Source: Carboxylicivirga sp. M1479 (GTDB lineage: Bacteria > Bacteroidota > Bacteroidia > Bacteroidales > Marinilabiliaceae). Taken from it: a stretch of DNA of 64,000 nt. The notes beneath the pieces are model-generated. The model saw only the letters and a list, made by a program, of their open reading frames with translations. It was not told the origin of the DNA and made no database searches. Location: the NCBI RefSeq assembly GCF_007097485.1, contig NZ_VKDE01000016.1:153348-217347 (forward strand). The letters are read 5' to 3'. How positions within the stretch are numbered: the first letter of the stretch is position 1; every line of letters begins with the position of its first letter. The position numbers and the translations under genes were made by a program. Shown piece after piece: positions 47,142-59,879 of this stretch.

Positions 47142-47735
47142 TTATTTATTGATGTATTTCTTAATTTCTTTATCTCCAATCCAAACAATTTCATTGGATT
47201 CAAGATTCGATAACTCCATATTAATTTTGTAGAAATTAACACGCTCTTTTTTGTAAGTGTCTACAATTGAGTTGATATCTCCGTTCAACATAAAGTCAGC
47301 TCCAAGCTCTTTACCCCATGATTTAGCTGTTTCCATACTTGCAAGTTCTTGCTGTGATGCTCTTTCACGACGTAATTCCTCACGCTTATCGCCTGCCTGT
47401 ACTAAACGCACGCGGCCACTATTGATAAATGCACGTTCCACATCTTTTACAAATGTCTCAGCATTAATATGTTCATGCGACTTATTATATACTAAGCCAA
47501 CGACTACAACTGGTTTTTTACCGTCGCTTTCTTTCTGGTGGTTATCGATCCAAGCACCTCCTAGCACCTGATTAACCATCTCTTCGGCTACCAAGCGTGA
47601 ATCAGTATCATTCCAACGACCACTCAAATCTATTGATTCTGTTGTATCAACGCGCTCTACTTTACGTGTTGCACATCCTGAGAGTAAGCCTAAAGTTAAG
47701 CTCAATGCTAAGACGAATATAAAATTTCGTTTCAT
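47142..47735 (-). CDS. LpoB-family penicillin-binding-protein activator lipoprotein
   Basis: 197 residues from ATG 47735 (MKRNFIFVLALSLTLGLLSG, lipid Cys21); upstream in-frame codons would put 17 residues before the signal peptide. LSGRWNDTDSRLVAEEMVNQ, VVGLVYNKSHEHINAETFVK and ELGADFMLNGDI follow the LpoB fold pattern, with VERAFINSGRVRLVQAGDKR near the middle. LpoB stimulates PBP1b from the outer membrane in enterobacteria; here the partner is inferred. Gene context with a COG3014-like lipoprotein is typical. Confidence 0.85.
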   Translation of the reverse strand: MKRNFIFVLALSLTLGLLSGCATRKVERVDTTESIDLSGRWNDTDSRLVAEEMVNQVLGGAWIDNHQKESDGKKPVVVVGLVYNKSHEHINAETFVKDVERAFINSGRVRLVQAGDKREELRRERASQQELASMETAKSWGKELGADFMLNGDINSIVDTYKKERVNFYKINMELSNLESNEIVWIGDKEIKKYINK

Positions 47736-47813
47736 AAGTAATAAGTTTAGATTAATGGATATTCTTATTGTAATCCTCGGTTTCATTTATCAAAAAGCAT
47801 TCCAAAAATACCT

Positions 47814-48698
47814 TTAGATACTATTAAACTGGGACTTTAATTCATCATATAAAACATTCGATACTGGTAATAAAGGCAATCGCAATTGATTGTCAATAAG
47901 ATGACGCATGTGTAATAGTGCCTTAATGCCACCAGGGTTCCCCTCTTTAAAAATCGATTTGGTAATATCAGTTAATTGGTAATGCCATTGTCGTGCATTT
48001 TCATAATCATTGACACTTGCAGCTTTAACCATTGAGCTAAACTCCCTTGGAAAAGCATTGGCAATAACAGAAATAACCCCACTCCCGCCAATGGATATAA
48101 TGGGTAGAGTTGTCGCATCATCGCCTGATAATACCATAAACTCAGAGGGTTTATTTTTGATAATGTCCATTATCTGCTCAAAATTACCCGATGCCTCTTT
48201 TACTGCTACTATATTTTCATAATCACGAGCCAAGCGTAAGGTGGTATTAGCGGCTAAATTACAACCTGTTCGCGAAGGCACATTGTACAAAATAATGGGC
48301 ACAGGCGACACCTCAGCTATTGCTTTATAATGTTGGTATAAACCCTCTTGCGTTGGTTTGTTGTAAAAAGGCGTTACCGATAACAAACCATTGACACCAT
48401 CAAAATCAGTTTTGTTGATGGTATCAACTAGTTGCAAGGTATCATTACTGCCCATTCCTAAAATAATAGGTAGGCGACCTTTATTGGCTTCTTTTACCGT
48501 ATGTAAAACAATTAGCTTTTCCTTGTCACTTAAAGTTGCTGTTTCAGCGGTTGTACCAAGCACAACTAAAAAATCAACTTCACCATCGATAACAAAATTA
48601 ACCAGATTAACCAGTGCCTCACGGTCAACTTCGTTATGCTCACTAAATGGTGTTACCAATGCCACACCTGTTCCGCTTATTTGCTGGGGAGATATCAT
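47814..48698 (-). CDS. dapA: 4-hydroxy-tetrahydrodipicolinate synthase
   Basis: 294 residues, normal length. It condenses pyruvate and aspartate semialdehyde at the first committed lysine/diaminopimelate step. The Schiff-base Lys is K167 (VAVKEASGN), with Y138 and R143 in YNVPSRTG, and T50 in GTTAE. SGDDATTLPIISIGGSGVIS lines the pocket. Third gene of ligA-DUF6913-dapA, 9 bp after the DUF6913 stop. It competes with the thr operon for aspartate semialdehyde. Confidence 0.96.
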   Translation of the reverse strand: MISPQQISGTGVALVTPFSEHNEVDREALVNLVNFVIDGEVDFLVVLGTTAETATLSDKEKLIVLHTVKEANKGRLPIILGMGSNDTLQLVDTINKTDFDGVNGLLSVTPFYNKPTQEGLYQHYKAIAEVSPVPIILYNVPSRTGCNLAANTTLRLARDYENIVAVKEASGNFEQIMDIIKNKPSEFMVLSGDDATTLPIISIGGSGVISVIANAFPREFSSMVKAASVNDYENARQWHYQLTDITKSIFKEGNPGGIKALLHMRHLIDNQLRLPLLPVSNVLYDELKSQFNSI

Positions 48699-48707
48699 GG
48701 TTATCGT

Positions 48708-49256
48708 TTAATTGTTATTTAAAAGCCTAAGGTAATGCATGATCTGTTTTTTTAGCTCTTTAATGCCATCCTTTTCTTTCAGTTCAATCATCAAGTCATA
48801 CAAATCGTTATCAAGCCCAGCTTTACCTACTTTAAACTCAGCCTGAGATAATTGACCTAAATAATCAATGGCAAAAGGTTGCTCATTAACCAACACAATT
48901 AATATACTAAACGGCTTGTTTACAAAAGCTTGGATCGACTCCTTATTTATGGCATAGAAAAAGCTGAAGTCTTTTCGACAAGCAAAACTGTAGGTTTTAT
49001 CGCCAATGTAATTGTCTTCTCGCTTTCGTACATCGATAAAACCGAGTGCCTTTGAACTAATCGATTCAGTTTTTAATTCCTTAATCAAATCTTTTACAAG
49101 CAAATGGTTCTCCTCTATTGTGGCATCGTATAATATACCAGCAGTTTTAGCAGTATTAAGGTTATGCAAATATTTTGTGCGAGGCGAATTTTTAAGCTGC
49201 TTATTCAGTTTATAAGTGGCTATTCTTTCTCTAATACTATCAATGAAGTTGCTCAT
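48708..49256 (-). CDS. DUF6913 family protein
   Basis: 182 residues, soluble, no signal. The N-terminal basic helix (RERIATYKLNKQLKNSPRTK) is followed by an alpha/beta domain (TAGILYDATIEENHLLVKDL; LGFIDVRKRED; PFSILIVLVNEQPFAIDYLG) like DUF6913 proteins found beside dapA or ligA in Bacteroidota. Function unknown. Located 30 bp after ligA and 9 bp before dapA, so co-transcribed with both. Confidence 0.75.
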   Translation of the reverse strand: MSNFIDSIRERIATYKLNKQLKNSPRTKYLHNLNTAKTAGILYDATIEENHLLVKDLIKELKTESISSKALGFIDVRKREDNYIGDKTYSFACRKDFSFFYAINKESIQAFVNKPFSILIVLVNEQPFAIDYLGQLSQAEFKVGKAGLDNDLYDLMIELKEKDGIKELKKQIMHYLRLLNNN

Positions 49257-49286
49257 TTAATATAACTATCAAATTGCGTTATTGAA

Positions 49287-51401
<2,115 letters not shown>

Positions 51402-51402
51402 T

Positions 51403-51410
51403 TATCTTTG
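51403..51410 (+). promoter_or_regulatory. Promoter -7 element for the ABC-F gene
   Basis: TATCTTTG, 19 bp before ATG 51430, giving a short leader. A TTTG lies at 51376-51379, spacing 23, longer than usual. Confidence 0.55.
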
Positions 51411-51429
51411 CGGCGCTAAATTTTTTATT

Positions 51430-53067
51430 ATGATTTCGGTAGATGGATTAACGGTAGAGTTTGGAGCTACGACCTTGTTTAAGAATATTTCGTTTGTTAT
51501 TAACGAAAAAGACCGTATTGCCCTCATGGGGAAAAACGGCGCGGGAAAATCAACGCTTTTAAAAATACTTGCCGGCGTGCGCGAAGCCAACAAAGGCCAT
51601 GTATCGGTACCCAAAGATAAAGCAGTGGCTTATTTGCCCCAGCACCTAATGACAGAAGATAAACGCACTGTTTTTGAGGAGGCATCGCAAGCTTTTGCGC
51701 ATATCTTTGCCATGGAACAAGAAATTGCCGAAATCAATAAGCAATTGGAAATACGGACTGACTATGAGTCTTCTGAGTATTACGAATTGATTGAAAAGGT
51801 ATCATCGTTAAGTGAAAAGTTCTATTCCATTGAAGAAACTAATTTTGATGCCGAAGTAGAAAAAATTCTATTGGGGCTTGGTTTTTTACGTGATGATTTG
51901 CACCGACCAACCAGTGAATTCTCAGGTGGATGGCGCATGCGCATTGAATTAGCTAAAATACTATTACAAAAACCTGATCTGATTCTACTGGATGAGCCAA
52001 CCAATCACTTGGATATTGAATCAATACAGTGGTTGGAAGAATTCTTAAGCAATTGTGGTAAGGCCGTAATTGTTATCTCCCACGACAGAGCATTTGTAGA
52101 TAGTATTACTACGCGTACCGTTGAAGTTACCATGGGGCGCATTTACGATTACAAGGTTAATTATTCAAAATATTTGGTACTGCGCCAGGAACGACGCGAG
52201 CACCAACTAAAAGCCTTTGAAGAACAGCAAAAAATGATTACTGATAACGAGGCCTTTATTGAACGCTTTAAAGGAACATACTCTAAAACATTACAGGTAC
52301 AAAGCCGCGTTAAAATGTTGGAAAAGCTTGATCGTGTAGAAGTTGATGAAGAAGATCGTTCATCCTTACGTTTAAAATTTCCACCTGCACCACGCTCAGG
52401 CTCTTACCCTTTAATTGCTACTGAGGTAACAAAATACTACGATGAGCATTTGGTATTTGCCGATGCATCATTAACGATAGAACGCGGTGAGAAAATTGCT
52501 TTTGTCGGCCGCAATGGAGAGGGAAAGTCAACATTGGTAAAAGCCATTATGAGCGAGATTGACTATAAAGGCGAACTTCAACTGGGGCACAACACCATGA
52601 TTGGGTATTTTGCTCAAAATCAAGCATCATTACTGGAAGAGGAATTAACCGTATTTCAGACCATTGATGATGTAGCAGTTGGAGACATCAGAACCAAGAT
52701 AAAAGACATGCTAGGAGCCTTTATGTTTGGTGGAGAGGATATTGATAAGAAAGTAAAAGTACTATCGGGCGGTGAAAAAACACGTTTAGCGATGATTAAA
52801 CTATTGCTTGAGCCAGTTAACCTGCTTATTTTAGATGAGCCAACTAACCACCTGGACATGAAAACTAAGGATGTATTGAAAGATGCCTTAAAAGCATTTG
52901 ACGGCACCTTAATTTTGGTTTCACACGATCGTGATTTCTTAGATGGCTTAGTTGATAAGGTTTACGAATTTGGTAATAAACGTGTGAAAGAGCACTTAGG
53001 AGGCATTCAAAGCTTCTTATCCATGAAGAAAATGGAACATTTAAATGAATTAGAGAAGAAAAACTAA
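51430..53067 (+). CDS. ABC-F family ribosome-associated ATPase
   Basis: 545 residues with two ABC cassettes and no membrane segment. Cassette 1: MGKNGAGKSTLLKIL, SGGWRMRIELAK, LILLDEPTNHLD. Cassette 2: VGRNGEGKSTLVKAI, LSGGEKTRLAM, LLILDEPTNHLD. The linker (about 240-320) is charged and helical (RQERREHQLKAFEEQQKMIT), as in ABC-F proteins acting in the ribosomal E site. Housekeeping type rather than resistance is suggested by context. Ends convergently with ppc at a shared terminator. Confidence 0.93.
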   Translation: MISVDGLTVEFGATTLFKNISFVINEKDRIALMGKNGAGKSTLLKILAGVREANKGHVSVPKDKAVAYLPQHLMTEDKRTVFEEASQAFAHIFAMEQEIAEINKQLEIRTDYESSEYYELIEKVSSLSEKFYSIEETNFDAEVEKILLGLGFLRDDLHRPTSEFSGGWRMRIELAKILLQKPDLILLDEPTNHLDIESIQWLEEFLSNCGKAVIVISHDRAFVDSITTRTVEVTMGRIYDYKVNYSKYLVLRQERREHQLKAFEEQQKMITDNEAFIERFKGTYSKTLQVQSRVKMLEKLDRVEVDEEDRSSLRLKFPPAPRSGSYPLIATEVTKYYDEHLVFADASLTIERGEKIAFVGRNGEGKSTLVKAIMSEIDYKGELQLGHNTMIGYFAQNQASLLEEELTVFQTIDDVAVGDIRTKIKDMLGAFMFGGEDIDKKVKVLSGGEKTRLAMIKLLLEPVNLLILDEPTNHLDMKTKDVLKDALKAFDGTLILVSHDRDFLDGLVDKVYEFGNKRVKEHLGGIQSFLSMKKMEHLNELEKKN

Positions 53068-53125
53068 TATCGTCATCTCAATGTTTCGTTAAAACTCACT
53101 ACGAAACACAAGGGCAACTATAAAA

Positions 53126-53178
53126 AAGAAAAAGCAGCGTATGATGTCATCAAACAATCATACGCTGCTTTTTTTTTA
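53126..53178. terminator. Bidirectional terminator between ABC-F gene and ppc
   Basis: Perfect 15-bp stem AAAGCAGCGTATGAT (53131-53145) / ATCATACGCTGCTTT (53157-53171), with T8 to the right and A-rich sequence to the left, serving both convergent genes. Confidence 0.92.
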
Positions 53179-53193
53179 AAATAATTTGTTTTA

Positions 53194-55761
53194 TCAAACA
53201 GAATTACGACTTGCATTAATATTGCCAAATAGCGAACGCATGACCATTCGCTCATATAAGGCTAAGTGCTCATCATTAGGTTTATCCTGTAACTTTTGTA
53301 TTTCAATTAAAGCGTATTGCTGGATGGCCAAAAGTGGCAATACAACACCTTCTCTTAATCGAATACTATTTTTACTTCGTGCATTATCTTGTAACAACTC
53401 CTTATCGCCCGAAACTTTTAGTACCATTTCCTTGGTCAATAAGTACTCGTTGTAAATTATCTTCCAGAAGTCTCCAAATTTCTCATCATCCTCCATGTAT
53501 TTAGTAAGGGCAAAATTCGTCTTACTCATACTTTGCATACTGTTGGATATAAGTGCCTTGAAGAAAATGGAACTATTATACAGTTCTTTACAATCCTCTA
53601 ATTTGCCAGCTTCCTCCTGCTCTTTCAAGGCAGTTCCAAGTCCATAAAAACCAGGTACATTTTGTTTTAACTGGCTCCAGGCACCAACAAATGGTATCGC
53701 TCGTAAATCATCCAGCTTTAGTTTCTCACTCGCCCCGCGTTTCGACGGACGACTACCGATATTAGCCAGACCATAATACTTTAAGGTACTTCTTTCCTCC
53801 AGGAATGGTATAAATAATGGATGCGCTTTTAGGGCAGCATATTTGTCGTATCCACTCACTGACATTTGCTCAATCAAGTCGCGGTTATGATCACTTAAAT
53901 CTGATGCTGTACGGTTAAATAAGTTATTCTCAAATCCAGCCGTTAACAAATGACCCAAATTATGTTTGGCAGCTTCCTGAATTCCGTAATGCGAACTAAT
54001 TGTTTGGCCTTGAATGGTCAATTGTATCTGGTGACTATCAATGGTTTTTCCCAAGGCGGAATAAAACAAGTGTGTATTACCACCTCCACGAGCTGGTGGT
54101 CCACCACGTCCATCAAAAAATACCACTTCCACATCGCTCTCACGAGAAATAAGCGAAATATCTTCTTTGGCACGATAAATTCCCCAGTTGGCCATAAGGT
54201 AACCACCATCTTTAGTTCCATCGGAGAAACCTAACATTACCGTCTGACGATTATTACGATTGGCTAAGTGCGTTTTGTATTTTGGGTGATCATAAAGCGT
54301 CTTCATTGATTGCCCTGCTCCTTTTAGGTCGTCAACTGTTTCAAACAGAGGAACAACATCTAAAGATAAAGCTTCATCGCCCCAACTGCAAAGACGTGCT
54401 AAGGCAACTACTTTAGCAATATCAATGGTACCCCTACAGTTACTTATTATATAACGATGAGCCGCTCTGGTGCCATTCAATTGCTGAATGCTTCTGATGG
54501 CTTTCATTGATTCCAGTGTGTCACGAACCAAATCATCGTCAAATACACTGGTGTCAATGCGTCCTTTAACCCTAAGTAGTATATTCAATTGCTCTTCTTC
54601 GGGTAAAGACCACAGATTTTCAGGAAATAAACCTGGATTAACCTTCATTACTTCATCAAAGGCACGTCCAATAACTCGGCTATCTTGTCTGATATCAATG
54701 CTGGCAAAGAAAAACCCAAATTGCTTTATCTTGCGCTTGAATGATTTAACTTTATCAATAAACAAACTTTGGTGTTCATCTTTAAGCAACTTCTCAACCT
54801 TATCTAGTTGGGTGAGCAAGTAATTTAAATCCACATTTTTTGAGCCGCTTGAATTGGTTAGCTCCTCCGAAAACATTTCATCCAATTCATTCAAGATGTC
54901 ATAAACGCCTTCGAAACTCATTCGACGTTTAATTGCTTTCAGCTCGGCATGATAACAAGTGGATAGGGTAAAACGTAATTTACGTGCAACTTTTAGGGTT
55001 GTATCAACTTTTACAAATGGATTACCATCTCTGTCGCCACCTGGCCAGAAACCCATTGTTATCAACTCCTTATTGTGATTTATTTTACCAGGGAAAAATT
55101 CGTCAATACGATCAAGTAAATCTCCTACAGCCGGATAAAATATGTTTCCTAAATACCATGTTAGGGCCATTGCTTCATCGTACGCCGATGGCTTTTGCTT
55201 TCTGTAGAAAGGAGTTTTTCCCAACTGCTGCAGCAAATCACGAGCGTTACCCACTTCGTCATTTGTAATGGCTTCGGTTAAATCCGTTGAAATAGCTAAA
55301 ACGCGACCAGGATAAAATTGTGTTGGGTGAGCTGTTAAAACAACTCGTATTCCAAAAGTATCCAGTAACTCATCCATTTGAGCCTCTATCCCCTTATTTT
55401 CAACCTTTTGCTTTATCCTACCCCAAGAGTCAGAATCGTTAATACGGTGTATTTTTGGATAAGCTGCCTCTTCCAAGGCATCAATCAATACAATCTGACG
55501 TTCAACGTATTGAATGATTTTAAAAAGGAAAGATATACGTTCTCTTTCGCTTAAGTCAGGTTTGTGTTCCTTAAAGAAATTATTGATAATGGTTGATGGT
55601 GATTGTCCATTATCCAAACCTTTAACACAGGCCTCGTTTAACAAAGGCAATAATAAACCTGTTTGTTGAACCGCATGAAGCGGCAAAGTGAGAAATAAGC
55701 TATTATACAGTTGATATTTTAATTCAACCAGCTCACGAAAAGACTTCTCAATGTGATTCAT
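53194..55761 (-). CDS. ppc: Phosphoenolpyruvate carboxylase
   Basis: 855 residues. It carboxylates PEP to oxaloacetate, feeding aspartate and hence the threonine and lysine genes in this window. Motifs: catalytic-His region VLTAHPTQFYPGRV (about 138-151), GFWPGGDRDGNPFVKV, MLGFSDGTKDGGYLMANWGI with the catalytic Lys, FFDGRGGPPARGGG, and the C-terminus ending in NASRNSV, where other PEPCs end in an MRNTG-type carboxylate-binding tail. Slightly shorter than the E. coli enzyme (883). Transcribed alone from -7 TACCTTTG at 55847-55854. Confidence 0.95.
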   Translation of the reverse strand: MNHIEKSFRELVELKYQLYNSLFLTLPLHAVQQTGLLLPLLNEACVKGLDNGQSPSTIINNFFKEHKPDLSERERISFLFKIIQYVERQIVLIDALEEAAYPKIHRINDSDSWGRIKQKVENKGIEAQMDELLDTFGIRVVLTAHPTQFYPGRVLAISTDLTEAITNDEVGNARDLLQQLGKTPFYRKQKPSAYDEAMALTWYLGNIFYPAVGDLLDRIDEFFPGKINHNKELITMGFWPGGDRDGNPFVKVDTTLKVARKLRFTLSTCYHAELKAIKRRMSFEGVYDILNELDEMFSEELTNSSGSKNVDLNYLLTQLDKVEKLLKDEHQSLFIDKVKSFKRKIKQFGFFFASIDIRQDSRVIGRAFDEVMKVNPGLFPENLWSLPEEEQLNILLRVKGRIDTSVFDDDLVRDTLESMKAIRSIQQLNGTRAAHRYIISNCRGTIDIAKVVALARLCSWGDEALSLDVVPLFETVDDLKGAGQSMKTLYDHPKYKTHLANRNNRQTVMLGFSDGTKDGGYLMANWGIYRAKEDISLISRESDVEVVFFDGRGGPPARGGGNTHLFYSALGKTIDSHQIQLTIQGQTISSHYGIQEAAKHNLGHLLTAGFENNLFNRTASDLSDHNRDLIEQMSVSGYDKYAALKAHPLFIPFLEERSTLKYYGLANIGSRPSKRGASEKLKLDDLRAIPFVGAWSQLKQNVPGFYGLGTALKEQEEAGKLEDCKELYNSSIFFKALISNSMQSMSKTNFALTKYMEDDEKFGDFWKIIYNEYLLTKEMVLKVSGDKELLQDNARSKNSIRLREGVVLPLLAIQQYALIEIQKLQDKPNDEHLALYERMVMRSLFGNINASRNSV

Positions 55762-55846
55762 TCTTTCTATTTATATCTGAATAATAATAACATCCTGCTC
55801 TAAATCTTACGATTCAAAGCAAAATCAGTATTAATAATAACAAATA

Positions 55847-55854
55847 CAAAGGTA
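55847..55854 (-). promoter_or_regulatory. Promoter -7 element for ppc
   Basis: Minus-strand TACCTTTG, giving a leader of about 80 nt to the ppc ATG. Confidence 0.55.
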
Positions 55855-56000
55855 AGATGTTTTGCAATAGCAATACTATCACCCTAAGAGATTAATTGAT
55901 GTTTTAGGGAATTTTCACATTCTAAAATAATCGTTCATTACAATTAACAAGATCGTCCTATAATTTAAATAGAAGATAAGTGATATTTTAGGTATTTTTC

Positions 56001-56008
56001 TACCTTTG
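56001..56008 (+). promoter_or_regulatory. Promoter -7 element for pyrG-yidC
   Basis: TACCTTTG matches TAnnTTTG. The transcript would start near 56015. Confidence 0.55.
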
Positions 56009-56039
56009 TAGCTTGTAATTTTCGCTCGTAATAGAGTAA

Positions 56040-57665
<1,626 letters not shown>

Positions 57666-57686
57666 CTTAACACACAAAGTAATAAA

Positions 57687-59531
57687 ATGGATAAAAATTC
57701 GATAACCGGAATTATACTCATTACAGTTATCCTGGGTTTCTTTTGGTGGATTAACAAACCATCGGAAGAGCAGTTAGCACAACAACAGCATCGTAGAGAT
57801 TCAATCGCCATGGTTGAACAAATACGTATTGAGGCCGAGGCTAAGGCAGCGGCCGTGCAAGCTCAGAATACACTTGAAACAGAAGCTACCAAAGATTCGG
57901 CTACCATTGCGCTTGAAAAAACAAATCGTTATGGTTTGTTTGCCAACGCAGCTGAGGGCGAACAATCTTTTGTAACCCTTGAGAATAATGTCATTAAGAT
58001 GAAAATTTCAACAAAAGGTGCTCGCATCTTTTCTGTTGAACTGAAAGATTACAAAACACATGATGGTCAACCATTATTATTACAAGATGGTGACCAGAAT
58101 AAGTTTGGATTTTATTTTAGTCATAACAATCGCAATTTTCATACAAATGATTTATTTTTTGATGTAGCCTCTACTTCATCAAATAAAGCCGATTTTGTAA
58201 TTAATGCTGCTGAGGGTAAAATGACATTCTCGTATGCATTACCCGATGACAGCTTCATGGCTGACTTTAACATCATAACCCGCAATATGGGTAGCATTAT
58301 CTCAACTAACACAGGTTCTTTGCCGTTAGAATGGGAAATGCGCATGGATGCTAAAGAAAAGGCTCCAGACTTTGAGCGTCAGAGAGCAGGTGTGTATTTC
58401 AAATTTGCTCAGGAAGATGTGGATCAGATTGATGCAATGAAATCTGATTCTGAAATTTTAAATACGAAAGTTCAGTGGGTTGCATTTAAAGATCAGTTCT
58501 TTTCATCGGTATTCATCGCCAAAGATAACTTCTTAAGCGGTGAGGTTTCTACAGAAGCTCCAGAAGAAAAATCAGAACGTTTAATAATGAATGCCAAAGC
58601 ACAGGTTAACATTCCGTTTACTGGTGATGATAACCATGGCTTTCATTTCTACTTCGGACCTAATGATTTCAAAGCTCTAAAACCATACGATGAGGCTTAC
58701 CAATTAAGAGAGCTTGTTTATTTAGGTTGGGGATTTTTACGTTACATTAACTTAGGTGTAATTGAAGTATTCCATTTCTTCGAAGGTTTTATTAGTAATT
58801 ATGGTTTAATAATTTTATTACTTACCATTCTTATTAAATTATTACTCTTCCCTCTTACCTACAAGTCTTATGTTTCTACCGCTAAGATGAAGGTGTTAAA
58901 GCCACAGATTGAAGAGATTAACAATAAAATACCGAAGGACAAAGCAATGGAACGCCAACAGGCAACCATGGCTTTATACCGCAAAGCTGGTGTAAACCCT
59001 ATGGGTGGCTGCTTACCAATGTTGTTGCAGATGCCAATATTGTTTGCCATGTTCCAATTCTTCCCAGCTTCTATTGAATTGCGTGGTGAGGCGTTCTTAT
59101 GGGCCGATGATTTATCAGCATATGATTCAATCTTCCAATTGCCATTTGAAATACCTTTCTATGGCGACCATGTAAGTTTGTTCTGTTTATTAATGGCTAT
59201 TACAAACATTGTATATACAAAGATTAATCAGGATATGACACAAAGTACCCAGCAGATGCCAGGTATGAAAGGCATGATGTATATGATGCCAGTTATGTTC
59301 CTATTCTTCTTTAATAACTATGCTTCTGGTTTGAGTTATTATTACTTTATCTCAACCCTTATCACAATTGGACAGACCTTATTAATCCGTCGTTTTGTAG
59401 ATGAAGAATCCTTATTAGCTAAATTGAATGCTAATAAAAAGAAGCCAACAAAAAAATCTAAATTCCAACAACGTCTTGAAGACATGCAACGTCAGCAAGC
59501 AGGTGCAGGTAAAAAAGGAAAGAAAAAATAA
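57687..59531 (+). CDS. yidC: Membrane protein insertase YidC/Oxa1
   Basis: 614 residues. N-terminal anchor GIILITVILGFFWWINKP, then the large periplasmic domain (about 85-350) typical of Gram-negative YidC. The conserved insertase core is at about 355-590 (LRYINLGVIEVFHFFEGFIS; LIILLLTILIKLLLFPLTYK, with the hydrophilic-groove Arg/Lys region; GGCLPMLLQMPILFAMFQFF), followed by a basic tail (KKKPTKKSKFQQRLEDM) that can bind ribosomes. Co-transcribed with pyrG, a common Bacteroidota arrangement. A terminator follows. Confidence 0.96.
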   Translation: MDKNSITGIILITVILGFFWWINKPSEEQLAQQQHRRDSIAMVEQIRIEAEAKAAAVQAQNTLETEATKDSATIALEKTNRYGLFANAAEGEQSFVTLENNVIKMKISTKGARIFSVELKDYKTHDGQPLLLQDGDQNKFGFYFSHNNRNFHTNDLFFDVASTSSNKADFVINAAEGKMTFSYALPDDSFMADFNIITRNMGSIISTNTGSLPLEWEMRMDAKEKAPDFERQRAGVYFKFAQEDVDQIDAMKSDSEILNTKVQWVAFKDQFFSSVFIAKDNFLSGEVSTEAPEEKSERLIMNAKAQVNIPFTGDDNHGFHFYFGPNDFKALKPYDEAYQLRELVYLGWGFLRYINLGVIEVFHFFEGFISNYGLIILLLTILIKLLLFPLTYKSYVSTAKMKVLKPQIEEINNKIPKDKAMERQQATMALYRKAGVNPMGGCLPMLLQMPILFAMFQFFPASIELRGEAFLWADDLSAYDSIFQLPFEIPFYGDHVSLFCLLMAITNIVYTKINQDMTQSTQQMPGMKGMMYMMPVMFLFFFNNYASGLSYYYFISTLITIGQTLLIRRFVDEESLLAKLNANKKKPTKKSKFQQRLEDMQRQQAGAGKKGKKK

Positions 59532-59550
59532 CCGAGGTTATTTGATATAT

Positions 59551-59586
59551 AAAAGCCGTTTTGCATTTGCAGAACGGCTTTTTATT
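59551..59586 (+). terminator. Terminator after yidC
   Basis: AAAAGCCGTT (59551-59560) pairs with AACGGCTTTT (59573-59582) around a TGCATTTGCAG-type loop, then T-rich sequence. Confidence 0.88.
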
Positions 59587-59599
59587 TGGCTACTTTTCC

Positions 59600-59866
59600 G
59601 ACAGGAAAGAGCTATTTTCTGACGGGAAAAACTGATATAGCGACGGGAACATAATTAATAACTATTGGACGAAGCAGTTATACCAACGGGAAAACGCACC
59701 TTTGCGACGGGAAGCACTACTTTGGCGACGGGAAAAACTAATTTAGCGACGGGAGTATAATTAATGATGATGGGGCGAAGCAGTTATGCCAACGGGAAAA
59801 CCCACCTTTGCGACGGGAATGATTACTTATACAAGATGAAGCATTAAGTTAACGACGGGACTATAA
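59600..59866. repeat. Tandem array of 21-nt GACGGGA modules
   Basis: The core GACGGGA or a close variant starts at 59600, 59621, 59642, 59685, 59706, 59727, 59748, 59791, 59812 and 59854. Most steps are 21; those of 43 and 42 correspond to double units, and 59642, 59748 and 59854 are each 106 apart, giving a higher-order repeat. One plus-strand frame reads short Q-R-E-N/L-R-R-E peptides but is broken by stops. It lies between convergent yidC and the lipid-kinase gene, after the yidC terminator. Confidence 0.8.
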
Positions 59867-59879
59867 TCTGCTATGCGGG

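Noticed and set aside
59600..59866. Short repetitive protein with RRE heptads
   Set aside because: The only suggestive plus-strand frame is interrupted by stops after about 30 residues and has no start codon context.
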